NCBI GenBank assembly: GCA_040981125.1
Contig: JANRMQ010000001.1
Coordinates: 987,881-1,051,880 of the forward strand
Direction: 5' to 3'
Length of the DNA stretch: 64,000 nt
Origin: DASSBQ01 sp040981125
GTDB taxonomy: Bacteria; Nitrospirota; Nitrospiria; Nitrospirales; Nitrospiraceae
Shown: in pieces, positions 26,272-35,382 of the stretch
How the letters are laid out: the number at the start of each line of letters is the position of its first letter
Position numbering within the stretch: position 1 is the stretch's first letter
The notes under the pieces: model-generated
Database searches by the model: none
What the model saw: the letters and a program-made list of their open reading frames with translations, nothing else
What the model was told of the DNA's origin: nothing
Program-made: the position numbers and the translations under genes

Positions 26272-26700
26272 CTATTCGCCGATAACTTGGATCACGAGGT
26301 CGCGTGTGCGGGGGCGGGTATCGAAATCCAGAATGACGATTTGCTGCCAGGTCCCCAGGGTCATGGCGCCGTCTGAAAATGGAATCGTCAATGATTGACC
26401 TTGCAGTTGCCCGCGCAGATGACTGTGTCCGTTGTCTTCGCCGGGATTGCGCTGATTATGCTGCCAATGGGAGTCGGCCGGGATCAATCGCTGCCAGAGG
26501 GCCTTCGTATCAGTTCTGATTCCCGGTTCATCTTCGATAATAAGCACGGATGCGGTCGTGTGTTTGATAAAGACCGTGACAATGCCGGCAAGAAGCCCCG
26601 TGGACGCCAAGGCTTGCCGGATTTGTTCGCTGATGTTTTCAAACTGCGTATCACCCGGCATCGGCACGCGCAGGGGAATGCTGATGACCGCCATCCTCAA
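26272..26700 (-). CDS. YjbQ family protein (UPF0047)
   Basis: 142-residue protein of the YjbQ/UPF0047 fold; some members show thiamine-phosphate synthase activity in vitro but the physiological role is unclear. Conserved features: FIKHTTASVLIIEDE, NGHSHLRGQL with the paired His, TLGTWQQIVILDFD. It overlaps the HD-domain gene upstream by four bases (ATGA) and is followed by htrA after 19 bases. Confidence 0.88.
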   Translation of the reverse strand: MRMAVISIPLRVPMPGDTQFENISEQIRQALASTGLLAGIVTVFIKHTTASVLIIEDEPGIRTDTKALWQRLIPADSHWQHNQRNPGEDNGHSHLRGQLQGQSLTIPFSDGAMTLGTWQQIVILDFDTRPRTRDLVIQVIGE

Positions 26701-27575
26701 CTCTCCTTCTTATTCGTGCGGCTGAGCCACACCCGTTCGCGCCGGGAGAGAGGCACGCCGCGGGCCTCCGCCAGAATCTGATCAAATTCGCCCTCAGCCG
26801 CAAGTTGCTGTAAGCTCTTCACCACTATCCGGCTGACAAGCCCCTCACGCTGCAATGTTTCCAGATAAGCGAATGCCTCGGGCAGGCGTTCCTTCGCCCG
26901 GACATAATAATCCCGACCGCGCCGCTGATTGCTGTACGCCTCGAACTGTTCACAGGCCACCAGCACCTCCGCCAACTGCTTCACCCAAGGTTTGGCTCGA
27001 ACGAGCTTTTCCGGATAGTAATAGTACAACATCACCTGCTTCATCCATGGCGACCAGGCCACGCCCAATTCGGTCAGACGCGGCTGCACTTGGCGCAACC
27101 GTCTGGCAAGCCGCCGGGCATATCCCAACCGCATCTCGACTTGCTCGCAGGCCCAGCGATCCATGCTGATGCCGGCCGCCTCCAGATCTTTGCGATACCG
27201 GGCTAGAAACGCTTCGGTTTCTCGACCATACGTCGTGCCCGGATAAACCGCCCGCCATTCACGAGGCCTGGTCGGGATGCCCCGGTCCTTGGCCCACGAC
27301 CATATGCGCCCGAATAGCCGGCGATCCAAGCCGGCTCGCCCGAGATCATGCAACAGGCAGGCGACCTGATACCGTTCGACGATCGCCGGCGCATACCCCA
27401 GCCGTTGCGCGACCGCGGCGCACATTCGCGCAGTGCGGACCGCATGAGGCCCATCATACCCACGAATGACCCTGCTTTGGCGGCGCGGATCGGGGACATC
27501 GTACAATTGCAGGAGCTGCTTGGCGAACAGGCGAGGAATAAGCAGTGGAGCGCGCCGGGCTGAACCAGGTGACAT
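26697..27575 (-). CDS. HD-domain protein, probable metal-dependent phosphohydrolase
   Basis: 292 residues. The N-terminal third holds an HD-type motif: His in GYDGPHAVRTARM, then CLLHDLGRAGLD with the HD pair, matching metal-dependent phosphohydrolases. The rest is Arg- and Tyr-rich and helical with no assignable domain; a GYP signature of cyclic-di-GMP phosphodiesterases is absent. Substrate unknown. It is the first gene after a promoter at 27622-27649 and overlaps yjbQ by four bases, so it heads the HD-yjbQ-htrA unit that leads into the proteasome genes. Confidence 0.75.
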   Translation of the reverse strand: MSPGSARRAPLLIPRLFAKQLLQLYDVPDPRRQSRVIRGYDGPHAVRTARMCAAVAQRLGYAPAIVERYQVACLLHDLGRAGLDRRLFGRIWSWAKDRGIPTRPREWRAVYPGTTYGRETEAFLARYRKDLEAAGISMDRWACEQVEMRLGYARRLARRLRQVQPRLTELGVAWSPWMKQVMLYYYYPEKLVRAKPWVKQLAEVLVACEQFEAYSNQRRGRDYYVRAKERLPEAFAYLETLQREGLVSRIVVKSLQQLAAEGEFDQILAEARGVPLSRRERVWLSRTNKKES

Positions 27576-27621
27576 GAAAACAGATACATCCCTTCGACAG
27601 TCGCGATCGGATGCCGGTCAG

Positions 27622-27649
27622 GATATAGTCCATAAAAACGGACTGTCAA
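27622..27649 (-). promoter_or_regulatory. promoter with an inverted repeat in the spacer
   Basis: Minus strand: TTGACA (27644-27649), 16-base spacer, TATATC (27622-27627). The spacer is itself palindromic: AGTCC (27640-27644) and GGACT (27627-27631), a possible operator. It would drive the HD-yjbQ-htrA unit starting at 27575. Confidence 0.5.
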
Positions 27650-27735
27650 GGCAACGACGTGCCGGCGCTCGCGGTCTCGATGTGACTCTGCTATGCTGAG
27701 GCGCGCCCATCGTTCGAGTAGAGAGGATCACGTCC

Positions 27736-28359
27736 ATGCGCATGCCTGCCTCGAGGCTGTCCTGTTTCGCGGCGCTGCTCTTGAGCACCGCCTGGTTCGC
27801 ATCATCTACCGGTCACGCCGCCTCGCTGGACCAACTTTCCGACCTGACCGGCAAAGCGACGGCTATCGTGACGCTGAAGGGCCGGGACAATTTCACCAGT
27901 GAGTATCGCTACGACGTCAGCGTGAGGAACAATTCCAGCGATTCGTTCATCGGCGATTCCCTTGTGCTCGTCCTCGATAAAGTGACGAACCTTGCGGGGG
28001 AAGACCGGGAACCGTTGAAAAATGAATCCTTCCTGCAGCGGTTTGAGGTGCTGGATCAGGACGGAGAGACAGACGATGGGAAACCGTTCTTTCGCGTTCC
28101 GACGGGAAGCAGTCCGGATTTGGGCCCCCACAGCGATAGCCGCGCAGCCACCGTCCGCTTGCGCAATAAGGATTATGTCGCGGTATTTACGCCCTCCTTC
28201 CGGGTCCTCGGATTGAAGCGGCCGCCCGCGAAGCCCAAACCGGCCGAACCCTCTCCACAGATCAGCGAGAACACCAACACCATCGAGAAACTGCTCCAAC
28301 TTCTGGTCAAGAAGGGCGTCATCACGGACGAAGAGGCCAAGAGCATGAAGCGGCCATGA
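27736..28359 (+). CDS. exported protein of unknown function
   Basis: 207 residues with a clear Sec signal peptide (CFAALLLSTAWFASSTGHA cleaved near residue 29). The mature protein has a beta-rich domain (about 40-165: ATAIVTLKGRDNFTSEYRYD, DSLVLVLDKVTNLAG, FFRVPTGSSPDLGPHS) reminiscent of a conserved extracellular or cellulosome-like fold, a Pro-linker (RPPAKPKPAEPSP) and a C-terminal helix (EKLLQLLVKKGVITDEEA) of the short type seen at protein ends that sense or anchor. I cannot name the family. Its stop overlaps the HIT gene start by four bases, so the two are co-translated. Confidence 0.65.
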   Translation: MRMPASRLSCFAALLLSTAWFASSTGHAASLDQLSDLTGKATAIVTLKGRDNFTSEYRYDVSVRNNSSDSFIGDSLVLVLDKVTNLAGEDREPLKNESFLQRFEVLDQDGETDDGKPFFRVPTGSSPDLGPHSDSRAATVRLRNKDYVAVFTPSFRVLGLKRPPAKPKPAEPSPQISENTNTIEKLLQLLVKKGVITDEEAKSMKRP

Positions 28360-28793
28360 GCCGGGGTTCGTGCAAGGCCTGTTCTGGCGAGTGGCCGCGA
28401 AAGGATCATTTCATTACTGATTGCGGCGGGACGACCGCGTACCTGCACGAGGATCAATTCTTTATAGGCTGGACGGTGCTGGTATTGAAGCGGCATGCCA
28501 CGGAACTCTTTCACCTGTCCCGTGACGAGCGGGCCGGCCTCATGGAGGAAGTCGCGTACGTGGCGAGCCGGCTTGCGGAAGAATTTCACCCGATCAAAAT
28601 CAATTATGAACTGTTAGGGAACCAGTTGCCCCATATTCATTGGCATCTCATCCCCCGACTTGCCGATGATCCGGCCCCGCTGGAACCGGTGTGGCGCATG
28701 CCTCATGAACCGCGACCACTTCCCGCGTGCGACCGCGAGGCTCTCGCGGCGCGACTTCGAATCCGATTCGCCGTAGGAGAGCTGGACAAGTAG
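28356..28793 (+). CDS. HIT-family protein
   Basis: 145 residues of the histidine-triad nucleotide hydrolase/transferase superfamily. The triad is visible in LPHIHWHLIPR (HxHxH). Two Cys near the start (SRGSCKACSGEW) may bind zinc, as in several HIT proteins. The family cleaves nucleotide phosphoramidates or dinucleoside polyphosphates; the specific substrate is not evident. It overlaps the preceding exported-protein gene (ATGA). Confidence 0.87.
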   Translation: MSRGSCKACSGEWPRKDHFITDCGGTTAYLHEDQFFIGWTVLVLKRHATELFHLSRDERAGLMEEVAYVASRLAEEFHPIKINYELLGNQLPHIHWHLIPRLADDPAPLEPVWRMPHEPRPLPACDREALAARLRIRFAVGELDK

Positions 28794-28829
28794 CAGCGGC
28801 CGCGCGCGCTTTCAAAGCAATCACCTCAC

Positions 28830-29492
28830 ATGGACGCACATGATTCGCCATTCTCTCTCCTGCGTCTGCCGAAGCCATTGTTGGTGTCCCTGCTCTGGTC
28901 CGTGCCGCTTCATGTGGTCGGATTGACCACTCTTCTGACGTTGTCAGCCGGTCTCTATTTGAAAACTGTCTGGAACCAAACGACCTGGTTGATCATCGGC
29001 GGCTGGTCCATGTTGATCCTCTACGTGTTGGCGGGGGTCGGAACCGGCATTGCGGCCGGCTTGCTGTCCGCAGCTCATCGCATTGTCGATGCCGTCGAGT
29101 CCGCCCTTCATGCGGGACTCCGCCGGTTGCCCCCGCTGACCGAAACTTCGGTGGACCCACCCTCGCTCGATGAGGCTCACGCGCGCTATACAGACATCCT
29201 GAACGGGGTTCTCAATCAGACAGTGGGATATCTTCCGCTACCGGCTTGGCTCGAACGATTGATCCGCGGTTCGATTCATGAGGCCATCGTCGCCGATTTT
29301 ATCACCATGTGCCGGGAACGGGGCCTGACTCGAATTCCGCCGCAGGAGTTCCGAAATTGGGTCTTCGCAAAGGGCGCGACGTTTGCGCTTTCGACCGTTC
29401 ATGATCAGATTGCCGTCTGGCAGTATATTCTCTTCGCTCTCACGGGGTTCCTCGCCGGGGGGGCCGTGCTCTTGGCATATCTCGCCTCGTAG
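28830..29492 (+). CDS. integral membrane protein of unknown function
   Basis: 220 residues with three or four membrane helices: two near the N-terminus (SVPLHVVGLTTLLTLSAGLY; WLIIGGWSMLILYVLAGVG), an amphipathic Gly/Ala stretch (GTGIAAGLLSAAHRIVDAV) and a C-terminal hydrophobic helix (ILFALTGFLAGGAVLLAYLA). The middle (about 90-175) is a soluble helical region. No family recognised. It follows the HIT gene by 36 bases on the same strand. Confidence 0.65.
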   Translation: MDAHDSPFSLLRLPKPLLVSLLWSVPLHVVGLTTLLTLSAGLYLKTVWNQTTWLIIGGWSMLILYVLAGVGTGIAAGLLSAAHRIVDAVESALHAGLRRLPPLTETSVDPPSLDEAHARYTDILNGVLNQTVGYLPLPAWLERLIRGSIHEAIVADFITMCRERGLTRIPPQEFRNWVFAKGATFALSTVHDQIAVWQYILFALTGFLAGGAVLLAYLAS

Positions 29493-29733
29493 CCGGCTCG
29501 CGGTCAACTCTATCAATAACTTTTACCCGCTTCGAGATGGCCGCGACCTGTAAACCGGTTTCGTCTATTCTACCCATTGGCATCTCGCGGCTAACGATTC
29601 CGTAGAAAGGAAAACCTCATCAATCTACACGATCACCGGTATCGAACGGGTCAGAAGAGACTCAAGTTTCCAATATAATCTATGCTATATATGCATGGTT
29701 TGTGGAAACCCTTCAGGAGGGATTGAGTCGTTG
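29493..29733 (+). other. intergenic region before the TPR gene
   Basis: About 240 bases. It holds a TATAAT-like element near 29675 without a good -35, an AT-rich TATGCTATATATGC stretch, and the ribosome-binding site AGGAGG (29715-29720). No gene seen. Confidence 0.4.
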
Positions 29734-31251
29734 ATGTCGAAACCCGTAGCCTCAATGTCAGCCGGTGTCGTCCTTCTGCTCTGTCTATTGCCTTCTATGG
29801 CGTCCGCTGAGGAAACGCTGTCCTTAATCCCTCACGATGATGGAATTACCGAGGAGCGCTTACAGGGCGAATCCAGGCCGACGGCGGCGCCGGAACCGGA
29901 ACCGGCGGCGGAATCCCAACCGCCCGTGGAACCGGCCGCAGTGCGGGAACCGGGGCCGTCCTCCGGCGCAGAGGCGCCGGCGGGACCTGAGTCTTCGTCC
30001 GAAACTGCAACAACACCGCCGGAGTCATCGTCGATACCCGAGTCAACTCCGCCCCCGGAATCTGAAGCACCGCGGGATAGCGCGTCTGAGCCGGTCGAGA
30101 CACACGAACCGGCTGCCGCTCAGGAACCGGTTGCCGCTCAGGAACCGGTTGCCGCTCAGGAACCGGCTTCCCCGCCGAATAGCCTCGAACAGCTCGCTCT
30201 CTTGCGGGAGGAGCTTCATGCGGATCCCGACGGCCGGGAAGCGCGCTTGAAACTGGCGAACCTGCTCTACCAGATGGGCGATTCCGAAGCGGCGATCGAT
30301 GAATATCGCACGCTGTTGCGGTTTCATCCGGATGAAGCCTTGGGCCATCTGGGTTTGGGGATTGCCCTGATGGCGAAGCAGGAATGGAAAACCGCCTTGA
30401 GCGAGTTGCAAGAGGCGGCGCGTTTGGACCCGGCGCTCGTACAGCCTCATTTCAGTATGGGGACGATTCACTATACCCGGGGTAGTCCGCTGGCTGCGGC
30501 GAAGGCCTATCGCGAAGCCCTTCGTTTGAAGCCGGATTTCGCCGAAGCCCATTATCGTCTCGGGCTGGTGCTCAAGATGGCGGGACAGGACAAAGAAGCG
30601 GTTCAGGAATTCGAAACCGCCGCGTTGAGCGGCATCGCCAAGGCTCAACTCTTCCTCGGCAACGCCTATAAATCGGGACACGGCGTAGGAAAAAGCCAGG
30701 TCATGGCTATCACCTGGTGGTCGCGCGCATTTGAACAGGGCTTGCCCGAAGCGGCGCAGGCATTGTCGCAGCTCCGTCGCCTTGCCGCGGCGCGACAAGC
30801 CACGCCGACGAAACAGTCAAAGGCCGCGGCTGAATCGTTCCAGGAATTCTGCAATCAGCTATGGCTCGATTTCCCCGATTTGGAGCGCGAGCATCCCGAC
30901 GATACCGTCGGCGTGACGCTGCTCAAGCACGGGCGTACGGGCGAAGCGCTGCCTGTCTTACTCCGCGAAGCCTATGCGCTGAATGAACGGTCTCACGCGG
31001 AACTCGTTCGGTTGTACGAGGAAGGGCTAAACGAGCAGCTGCCGAAGCACGGACAATGGATTCTGACATTTCTTGAATCAACCGCCACGGACGGCGCGCG
31101 CCCTTCCCGTGTCGCGCTGGCGCGGATTTATGGACTGGGGCTCGGCGTCGAACCGGATATGGCCAAAGCAAAAGGGTTTCTGAAGGGGCTCCCTAAAGAC
31201 GAAGCAAAGGCTCTGCTCGACGACATTACGGCGGTCGCGTCTCAATCCTGA
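29734..31251 (+). CDS. exported TPR/Sel1-repeat protein with Pro/Glu-rich linker
   Basis: About 505 residues. Signal peptide (VVLLLCLLPSMASAE), then a low-complexity Pro/Glu/Ser region (about 35-150) including three copies of AAQEPV encoded by an 18-base repeat, then tandem TPRs (about 170-300: LRFHPDEALGHLGLGIALM, AARLDPALVQPHFSMG, ALRLKPDFAEAHYRLG) and Sel1-type repeats (AQLFLGNAYKSGHGVG; ALARIYGLGLGVEPD). Such proteins act as scaffolds for protein complexes in the envelope. The start is ATG 29734 or the adjacent TTG 29731 after AGGAGG. It is followed after 12 bases by the CHASE2-sigma54 activator gene, suggesting a shared pathway. Confidence 0.8.
   Translation: MSKPVASMSAGVVLLLCLLPSMASAEETLSLIPHDDGITEERLQGESRPTAAPEPEPAAESQPPVEPAAVREPGPSSGAEAPAGPESSSETATTPPESSSIPESTPPPESEAPRDSASEPVETHEPAAAQEPVAAQEPVAAQEPASPPNSLEQLALLREELHADPDGREARLKLANLLYQMGDSEAAIDEYRTLLRFHPDEALGHLGLGIALMAKQEWKTALSELQEAARLDPALVQPHFSMGTIHYTRGSPLAAAKAYREALRLKPDFAEAHYRLGLVLKMAGQDKEAVQEFETAALSGIAKAQLFLGNAYKSGHGVGKSQVMAITWWSRAFEQGLPEAAQALSQLRRLAAARQATPTKQSKAAAESFQEFCNQLWLDFPDLEREHPDDTVGVTLLKHGRTGEALPVLLREAYALNERSHAELVRLYEEGLNEQLPKHGQWILTFLESTATDGARPSRVALARIYGLGLGVEPDMAKAKGFLKGLPKDEAKALLDDITAVASQS
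30106..30159 (+). repeat. three tandem 18-base repeats
   Basis: Unit GAACCGGTTGCCGCTCAG repeated nearly exactly three times, encoding AAQEPV in the Pro/Glu-rich linker of the TPR protein. Such in-frame repeats can change copy number by slippage without breaking the frame. Confidence 0.8.
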
Positions 31252-31263
31252 ACCATTCCAACC

Positions 31264-33993
31264 ATGGCGCTGGCGGGTCGCCTCTTCTTTGCGTATCGAT
31301 GGGTCCAAGCCGCCGTGATCAGTCTTGCGGCGGTTTCCGTCGCGTGGTCGGTGTGGTGGTTCGTCCCCTCCGCATTGACGACCCTCGAGCGCGGTTGGTA
31401 CGACGCCTGGCTCAAGAACCGCCGGCCTCTTGAAGCCAGCCCGCGCCTGCTGGTCGTCGTACGAGATGCGGAGAGCGAGCAGTTGTACGGCAGCGGGCTG
31501 TGGGATCGCGCCGTCATCGCGCGAGCGGTGTCGGCGCTGCAAGAGGCCGGCGCGCGCGCGATCGGCCTTGATATTCCCCTCAATCGGCCGAGTCCGCCCT
31601 CTCAAGGCGGCGCCGCCAGCGATGCGTTGTTGCTCGAAGCGGTTCGCTCCGCCGGTTCGGTCGTCTATCCGGAATCCGATTATTCCTTTCTCCACATCCA
31701 CCATCCGCCTCCGTTCATGTCTCAAGAGACCGGCGAATCGTCTCCGGCGCACATGGTTGCGACGGAAGATCCTGACCGAATCGTGCGACGGATTCCGCTG
31801 TTCGTCGAGACCGGCCCCGGCAGAATGCCCGCCTTCGCATTGGAACTCGCCGCGAAGTTCCGGCCTGTAGAGCCGCAAACCATTCTTCACGCATGGTTGC
31901 CTGGTGAAGACAGCCAGGCCCGTCGTATCCCGACGGACCGGAAAGGTCATCTCTTGATAAATTTCGCAGGGCGGGGTTCGATGGAGGCGTTCCAGCCCAT
32001 TACTTTTACTGAACTCCGGCAGCAACTTGAAGAGACACGCGATGAGACATTGGAAAAGCGCATCAAGGACAATGTCGTCGTCCTTCTGACGCATCCGCCG
32101 AGCCTTCCCGCCCATTCATCACCGTTTGGTTTTGCGATGCCGGTCGAATTACTGCACATTCACGCCTTGGATACGATTCTGACGGGACGCTGGATCTATG
32201 AAGTGCCTGCCTTCCCGCAGTTCATTATTGCGGTGCTGTTCTGCCTCCTGCTGTCTGCGACCCTGGGCACCGAGCCGGGACTGAAGCGGGCTGCGGTCGC
32301 ACTCGGCGGCATTGCGCTCTATGTCACGACGGTCGGCATCGCGCTCGTGACCGTCCAATTGGTCCTGCCTTTGACTATTCCCCTCACCGCCGCGACCTTC
32401 GTCGTGCTCAGCGGCATCTTGCTCGAACAGGTTGTCTCGGCTCGAAGGGTCGCCCTGATGGAAGACAACATGCTTCGCATTCAGCAAGAGCTGGTATCCG
32501 TCCGAGAGGCGCTCGTGTGCCGTGAAAACGCGGTGGATGCGCTCGAAGAAGATTTGGACTCGACGCGGCTTGCCGCCGCATCGTCGGCCGACCGGCACAA
32601 GGAGTTACTCAGGACGACGCAGGAACTACGGCTTCACATGACGGAAGCACAGGAACAGGAAAACGCCGCCCGCCGGCGGGTGCAAGAACTGGAACGGGAA
32701 CTCAGCGCCGTGCGGGCCGCCGCCATCAGCCCGCGGCCCCTCGACGACGTTGAACTGGATCAATTGCGGCAGGAGTGCCGGCATCTCGGCATTGTAACCG
32801 GTCATCCCGGCGTCCTCCGAATGTTCCGGGACCTTAAAAAGGGGGCGCGGTCCAATGTCACCCTGTTGATTACCGGAGAGCCGGGTACGGGCAAGGAGCT
32901 CTTTGCGAAAGCGGTGCATCGTTTGAGCCCAAGAGCGGCCAAACCCTTCATCGCCGTCAACATGGCGGCCATTTCGCCGGAACTCTTTGAAAGCGAACTG
33001 TTCGGCCATGTCCGCGGAAGTTTTACCGGAGCCCTGGCCGACCGGAAGGGATACTTTGAACTGGCCCATCAGGGAACCATATTCCTCGACGAAATCGGCG
33101 ATCTTCGATTAGACCATCAAAGCAAGCTGCTGCGTGTGCTGCAGGACCGAACGTTCTATCGCGTCGGGGCAACGAGTTCCACGACCGTCGATGTGCGCAT
33201 CGTCGCCGCCACGAACAAGGATCTCCAGCGCGGCGTCTCGGAAGGTTGGTTTCGAGAAGATCTGTATTTCCGATTGAAGGGGTTGATCCTGCACTTGCCT
33301 CCATTGGCACAGCGTCCGGACGATATCCCGCTGCTGGCGGCCGCCTGTTTGGAGGACATCTCCGGACAGATACAGAGAGGCAGGATGGAGTTGTCTGAAG
33401 AGGCGATGGCAACCCTGACACAACACCAATGGAAAGGGAATGTCCGGGAACTTCGTCATTGCCTGGAACAGGCGGCGGCTCTTTCCGATGGACCCGTCAT
33501 CACTGCCGCCGATCTCAGGCTTGAAGGCGACGTCTCTCCGGTTCCGGTTACAGGGCCGGAGCCGGCGCTCCTACCGGACCCGGCCGGAGATGCAGCGGTG
33601 TTGAATCTACTCCGCCGTCACACGTTTGATATGCAGGCCACCGCCAAGGCCTTGGGATGGGACCGCAGCACCGTCACTCAACGTCTCAAGGGTCTCTGTT
33701 TTCAAGCCTTGCTCGAATCCGGAGGCGATCAAGGCAAAGCGGCATTAACCTTGGCGGGTGATCCATCGCTTTTGCGCACCGTCGAACTGAAACTCATGGA
33801 CTATTACGGACACCTCGTAGGAACGATCCAACGGTTCGCCACCGCGGAGGAGGCACTGACCGACTGCAAACGGCGGTTCAAAAACCTACCGGAACGGCAC
33901 TTCAAATCGGTCGAGGCCCTGGTGCGAAAATACTTTGAACAAAAGGCGGACGAGTCAATCGACCGGGAAAAGGACCCTCGGCTTAGCCAATAA
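31264..33993 (+). CDS. membrane-bound CHASE2 domain sigma54-dependent activator
   Basis: 909 residues. An N-terminal membrane helix, an extracytoplasmic CHASE2 sensor (about 40-300, LLVVVRDAESEQLYG, AIGLDIPLNRPS), three further membrane helices (about 315-400), a coiled coil (about 400-490) and a sigma54 AAA+ domain: Walker A GEPGTGKE (about 539), GSFTGA loop (about 585) where the canonical motif is GAFTGA, Walker B IFLDEIGD, and the R-finger region. The C-terminus (about 770-840) contains a Fis-like HTH (LRRHTFDMQATAKALGWDRSTVTQ) followed by an extra helical tail. No receiver domain. Activity is probably set by an envelope signal; the TPR gene upstream is likely its partner. Targets are unknown. 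Confidence 0.85.
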   Translation: MALAGRLFFAYRWVQAAVISLAAVSVAWSVWWFVPSALTTLERGWYDAWLKNRRPLEASPRLLVVVRDAESEQLYGSGLWDRAVIARAVSALQEAGARAIGLDIPLNRPSPPSQGGAASDALLLEAVRSAGSVVYPESDYSFLHIHHPPPFMSQETGESSPAHMVATEDPDRIVRRIPLFVETGPGRMPAFALELAAKFRPVEPQTILHAWLPGEDSQARRIPTDRKGHLLINFAGRGSMEAFQPITFTELRQQLEETRDETLEKRIKDNVVVLLTHPPSLPAHSSPFGFAMPVELLHIHALDTILTGRWIYEVPAFPQFIIAVLFCLLLSATLGTEPGLKRAAVALGGIALYVTTVGIALVTVQLVLPLTIPLTAATFVVLSGILLEQVVSARRVALMEDNMLRIQQELVSVREALVCRENAVDALEEDLDSTRLAAASSADRHKELLRTTQELRLHMTEAQEQENAARRRVQELERELSAVRAAAISPRPLDDVELDQLRQECRHLGIVTGHPGVLRMFRDLKKGARSNVTLLITGEPGTGKELFAKAVHRLSPRAAKPFIAVNMAAISPELFESELFGHVRGSFTGALADRKGYFELAHQGTIFLDEIGDLRLDHQSKLLRVLQDRTFYRVGATSSTTVDVRIVAATNKDLQRGVSEGWFREDLYFRLKGLILHLPPLAQRPDDIPLLAAACLEDISGQIQRGRMELSEEAMATLTQHQWKGNVRELRHCLEQAAALSDGPVITAADLRLEGDVSPVPVTGPEPALLPDPAGDAAVLNLLRRHTFDMQATAKALGWDRSTVTQRLKGLCFQALLESGGDQGKAALTLAGDPSLLRTVELKLMDYYGHLVGTIQRFATAEEALTDCKRRFKNLPERHFKSVEALVRKYFEQKADESIDREKDPRLSQ

Positions 33994-34491
33994 AAGACAT
34001 CGCACTGAGTTTCCGGCATAGTCGTTAAATTATTTGTAGGTCGCGCGGAAACCCACGCTCACACGCCTTGGGAGCAACCCTTTTTCGGAACTTCCCCTCG
34101 GCTGGCACAAACGTGATGCGTATTCATCACGGGGTGCCGCCGCCCTTCCGAAATTCTCGTGTCTATAATGCAGCACTCGGCAGCCGCCTCCCCACCGGCT
34201 TCCTTGCGGGGCTATCCCCGCGCGACATGAGGGTCCCCCGCATATTCCTCTGACTCCCCACATCAGTCAAACCATCTAACTCCTCGTTCTTCTTTTGTTT
34301 TGCCATGTTTTGGTGAGTGTTCTCTCTTGGTCTCGGCCTTGCTAAAGGCACCGAACGACACAGCGGATTGGCAAGAAGGGAGGTGAGCATCCGGCAGGCC
34401 AAAGCCGCGGCATAAACCGGCTTCATGCGAACCATCGACCGAAGAACCACAGGCCGTTTCCACCCGGCCGTAGTCAAGAAGGAGAAATACC
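33994..34491 (+). other. 500-base intergenic region
   Basis: No supported gene. Small minus-strand frames (34030-34568) lack domains and start signals. I looked for a sigma54 promoter (GG-N10-GC) for the OmpA-like gene that follows the sigma54 activator; TGGCAC near 34103 lacks the matching TTGC. A ribosome-binding site AAGGAGAA precedes 34492. Confidence 0.4.
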
Positions 34492-35334
34492 ATGCAGAAA
34501 GTACCGGCAGCATCCGTCAGCTCAGGACAAACGGCCCCCACGATTATGGGGCCGGACAAAGACTTCAAAGAGATTTATCTCGTCAGCGGCTTAGTCTTGT
34601 TCCTCGCCGTTGTCGTCGCCGCATTCTGGTACTCCTCGCAATCGGATGATATTCAGAATAATCGGTCTGCAGACGCCCTCAATGGCGCCCACATCTCACA
34701 AGTTATCAAGAATCCTACCGATCCAATGCCGGTCACTGCGTCCGTCTCCACCACTCATGTGGACGCGGCTCCTTTGGCTACCAGAGTCTCTGATGTCCTG
34801 CACGATGACATCTTCTTCGAAATCGGGCGGAAGGGGTTGACGGATGACGCCAAGGCGGCTCTACTGCGACATGCCGAGTTTCTAAAGAATGAGCCGGATT
34901 GGGGGATTCTGTTGCAAGGATACACCGACCAACAGGGCTCCATGAGCTACAACAAGATCCTCGGGCTGAAACGGGCGGAAACCGTCAAACAACAACTGAT
35001 GGAGCTGGGAGTTCCCGAGACCTCAATCCGCGCCGTCAGTCTCGGTGAGGAAGGCGCCTTGTGTGTCGATACCAGCGACGTCTGCCGCCGGATGAACAGA
35101 CGGGTTCACCTGGAATTGCGCCGCATCGGCAGTGAACACATGATCATTCCGGCCATCGCGCCTCCCGTCCCCCCTCTGATGGTTACTGATCCCCAAACTT
35201 TCATTGAGCCCGAGACGCCGGCAGACGAAGACCTTGGAGCGGGAGCCAGTCCACTCGAATCAACCACTTCGTTGACTGAGCCGGACGCCGCCCCCATGAG
35301 AGAAGAGACGACTGCTCCGCTCTCGCCTCAGTAA
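34492..35334 (+). CDS. inner-membrane-anchored OmpA-like peptidoglycan-binding protein
   Basis: 280 residues. One N-terminal membrane helix (IYLVSGLVLFLAVVVAAFW) that is probably not cleaved, a short linker, an OmpA/MotB-type domain (about 95-215: IFFEIGRKGLTDDAKAALL, LLQGYTDQQGSMSYNKILGLKRAETVKQQL, AVSLGEEGALCVDTSDVCRRMNRRVHL) with the peptidoglycan-contacting Asp and Arg, and an acidic Pro-rich tail. The GRKG variation and the Cys pair in the C-terminal part (CVDTSDVC) differ from the usual domain. Likely anchors the envelope to peptidoglycan. A strong hairpin follows. Confidence 0.82.
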   Translation: MQKVPAASVSSGQTAPTIMGPDKDFKEIYLVSGLVLFLAVVVAAFWYSSQSDDIQNNRSADALNGAHISQVIKNPTDPMPVTASVSTTHVDAAPLATRVSDVLHDDIFFEIGRKGLTDDAKAALLRHAEFLKNEPDWGILLQGYTDQQGSMSYNKILGLKRAETVKQQLMELGVPETSIRAVSLGEEGALCVDTSDVCRRMNRRVHLELRRIGSEHMIIPAIAPPVPPLMVTDPQTFIEPETPADEDLGAGASPLESTTSLTEPDAAPMREETTAPLSPQ

Positions 35335-35345
35335 CGCAAGCAATA

Positions 35346-35382
35346 GAGCCCGCGTGAGGGCGAACAGCTTTCACGCGGGCTC
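35346..35382 (+). terminator. hairpin after the OmpA-like gene
   Basis: A perfect 12-base-pair stem: GAGCCCGCGTGA (35346-35357) with its complement (35371-35382), 13-base loop. The T-run is weak (TCTTGCG), so termination is likely but not certain. A second smaller hairpin (CCCCCT 35426-35431 with AGGGGG 35445-35450) lies in the next gap. Confidence 0.65.

Noticed and set aside
34100..34125. Possible sigma54 promoter after the sigma54 activator
   Set aside because: TGGCAC is present but the -12 TTGC is not at the required distance.
34030..34568. Minus frames upstream of the OmpA-like gene
   Set aside because: Short, overlapping one another, no domain or start signal.
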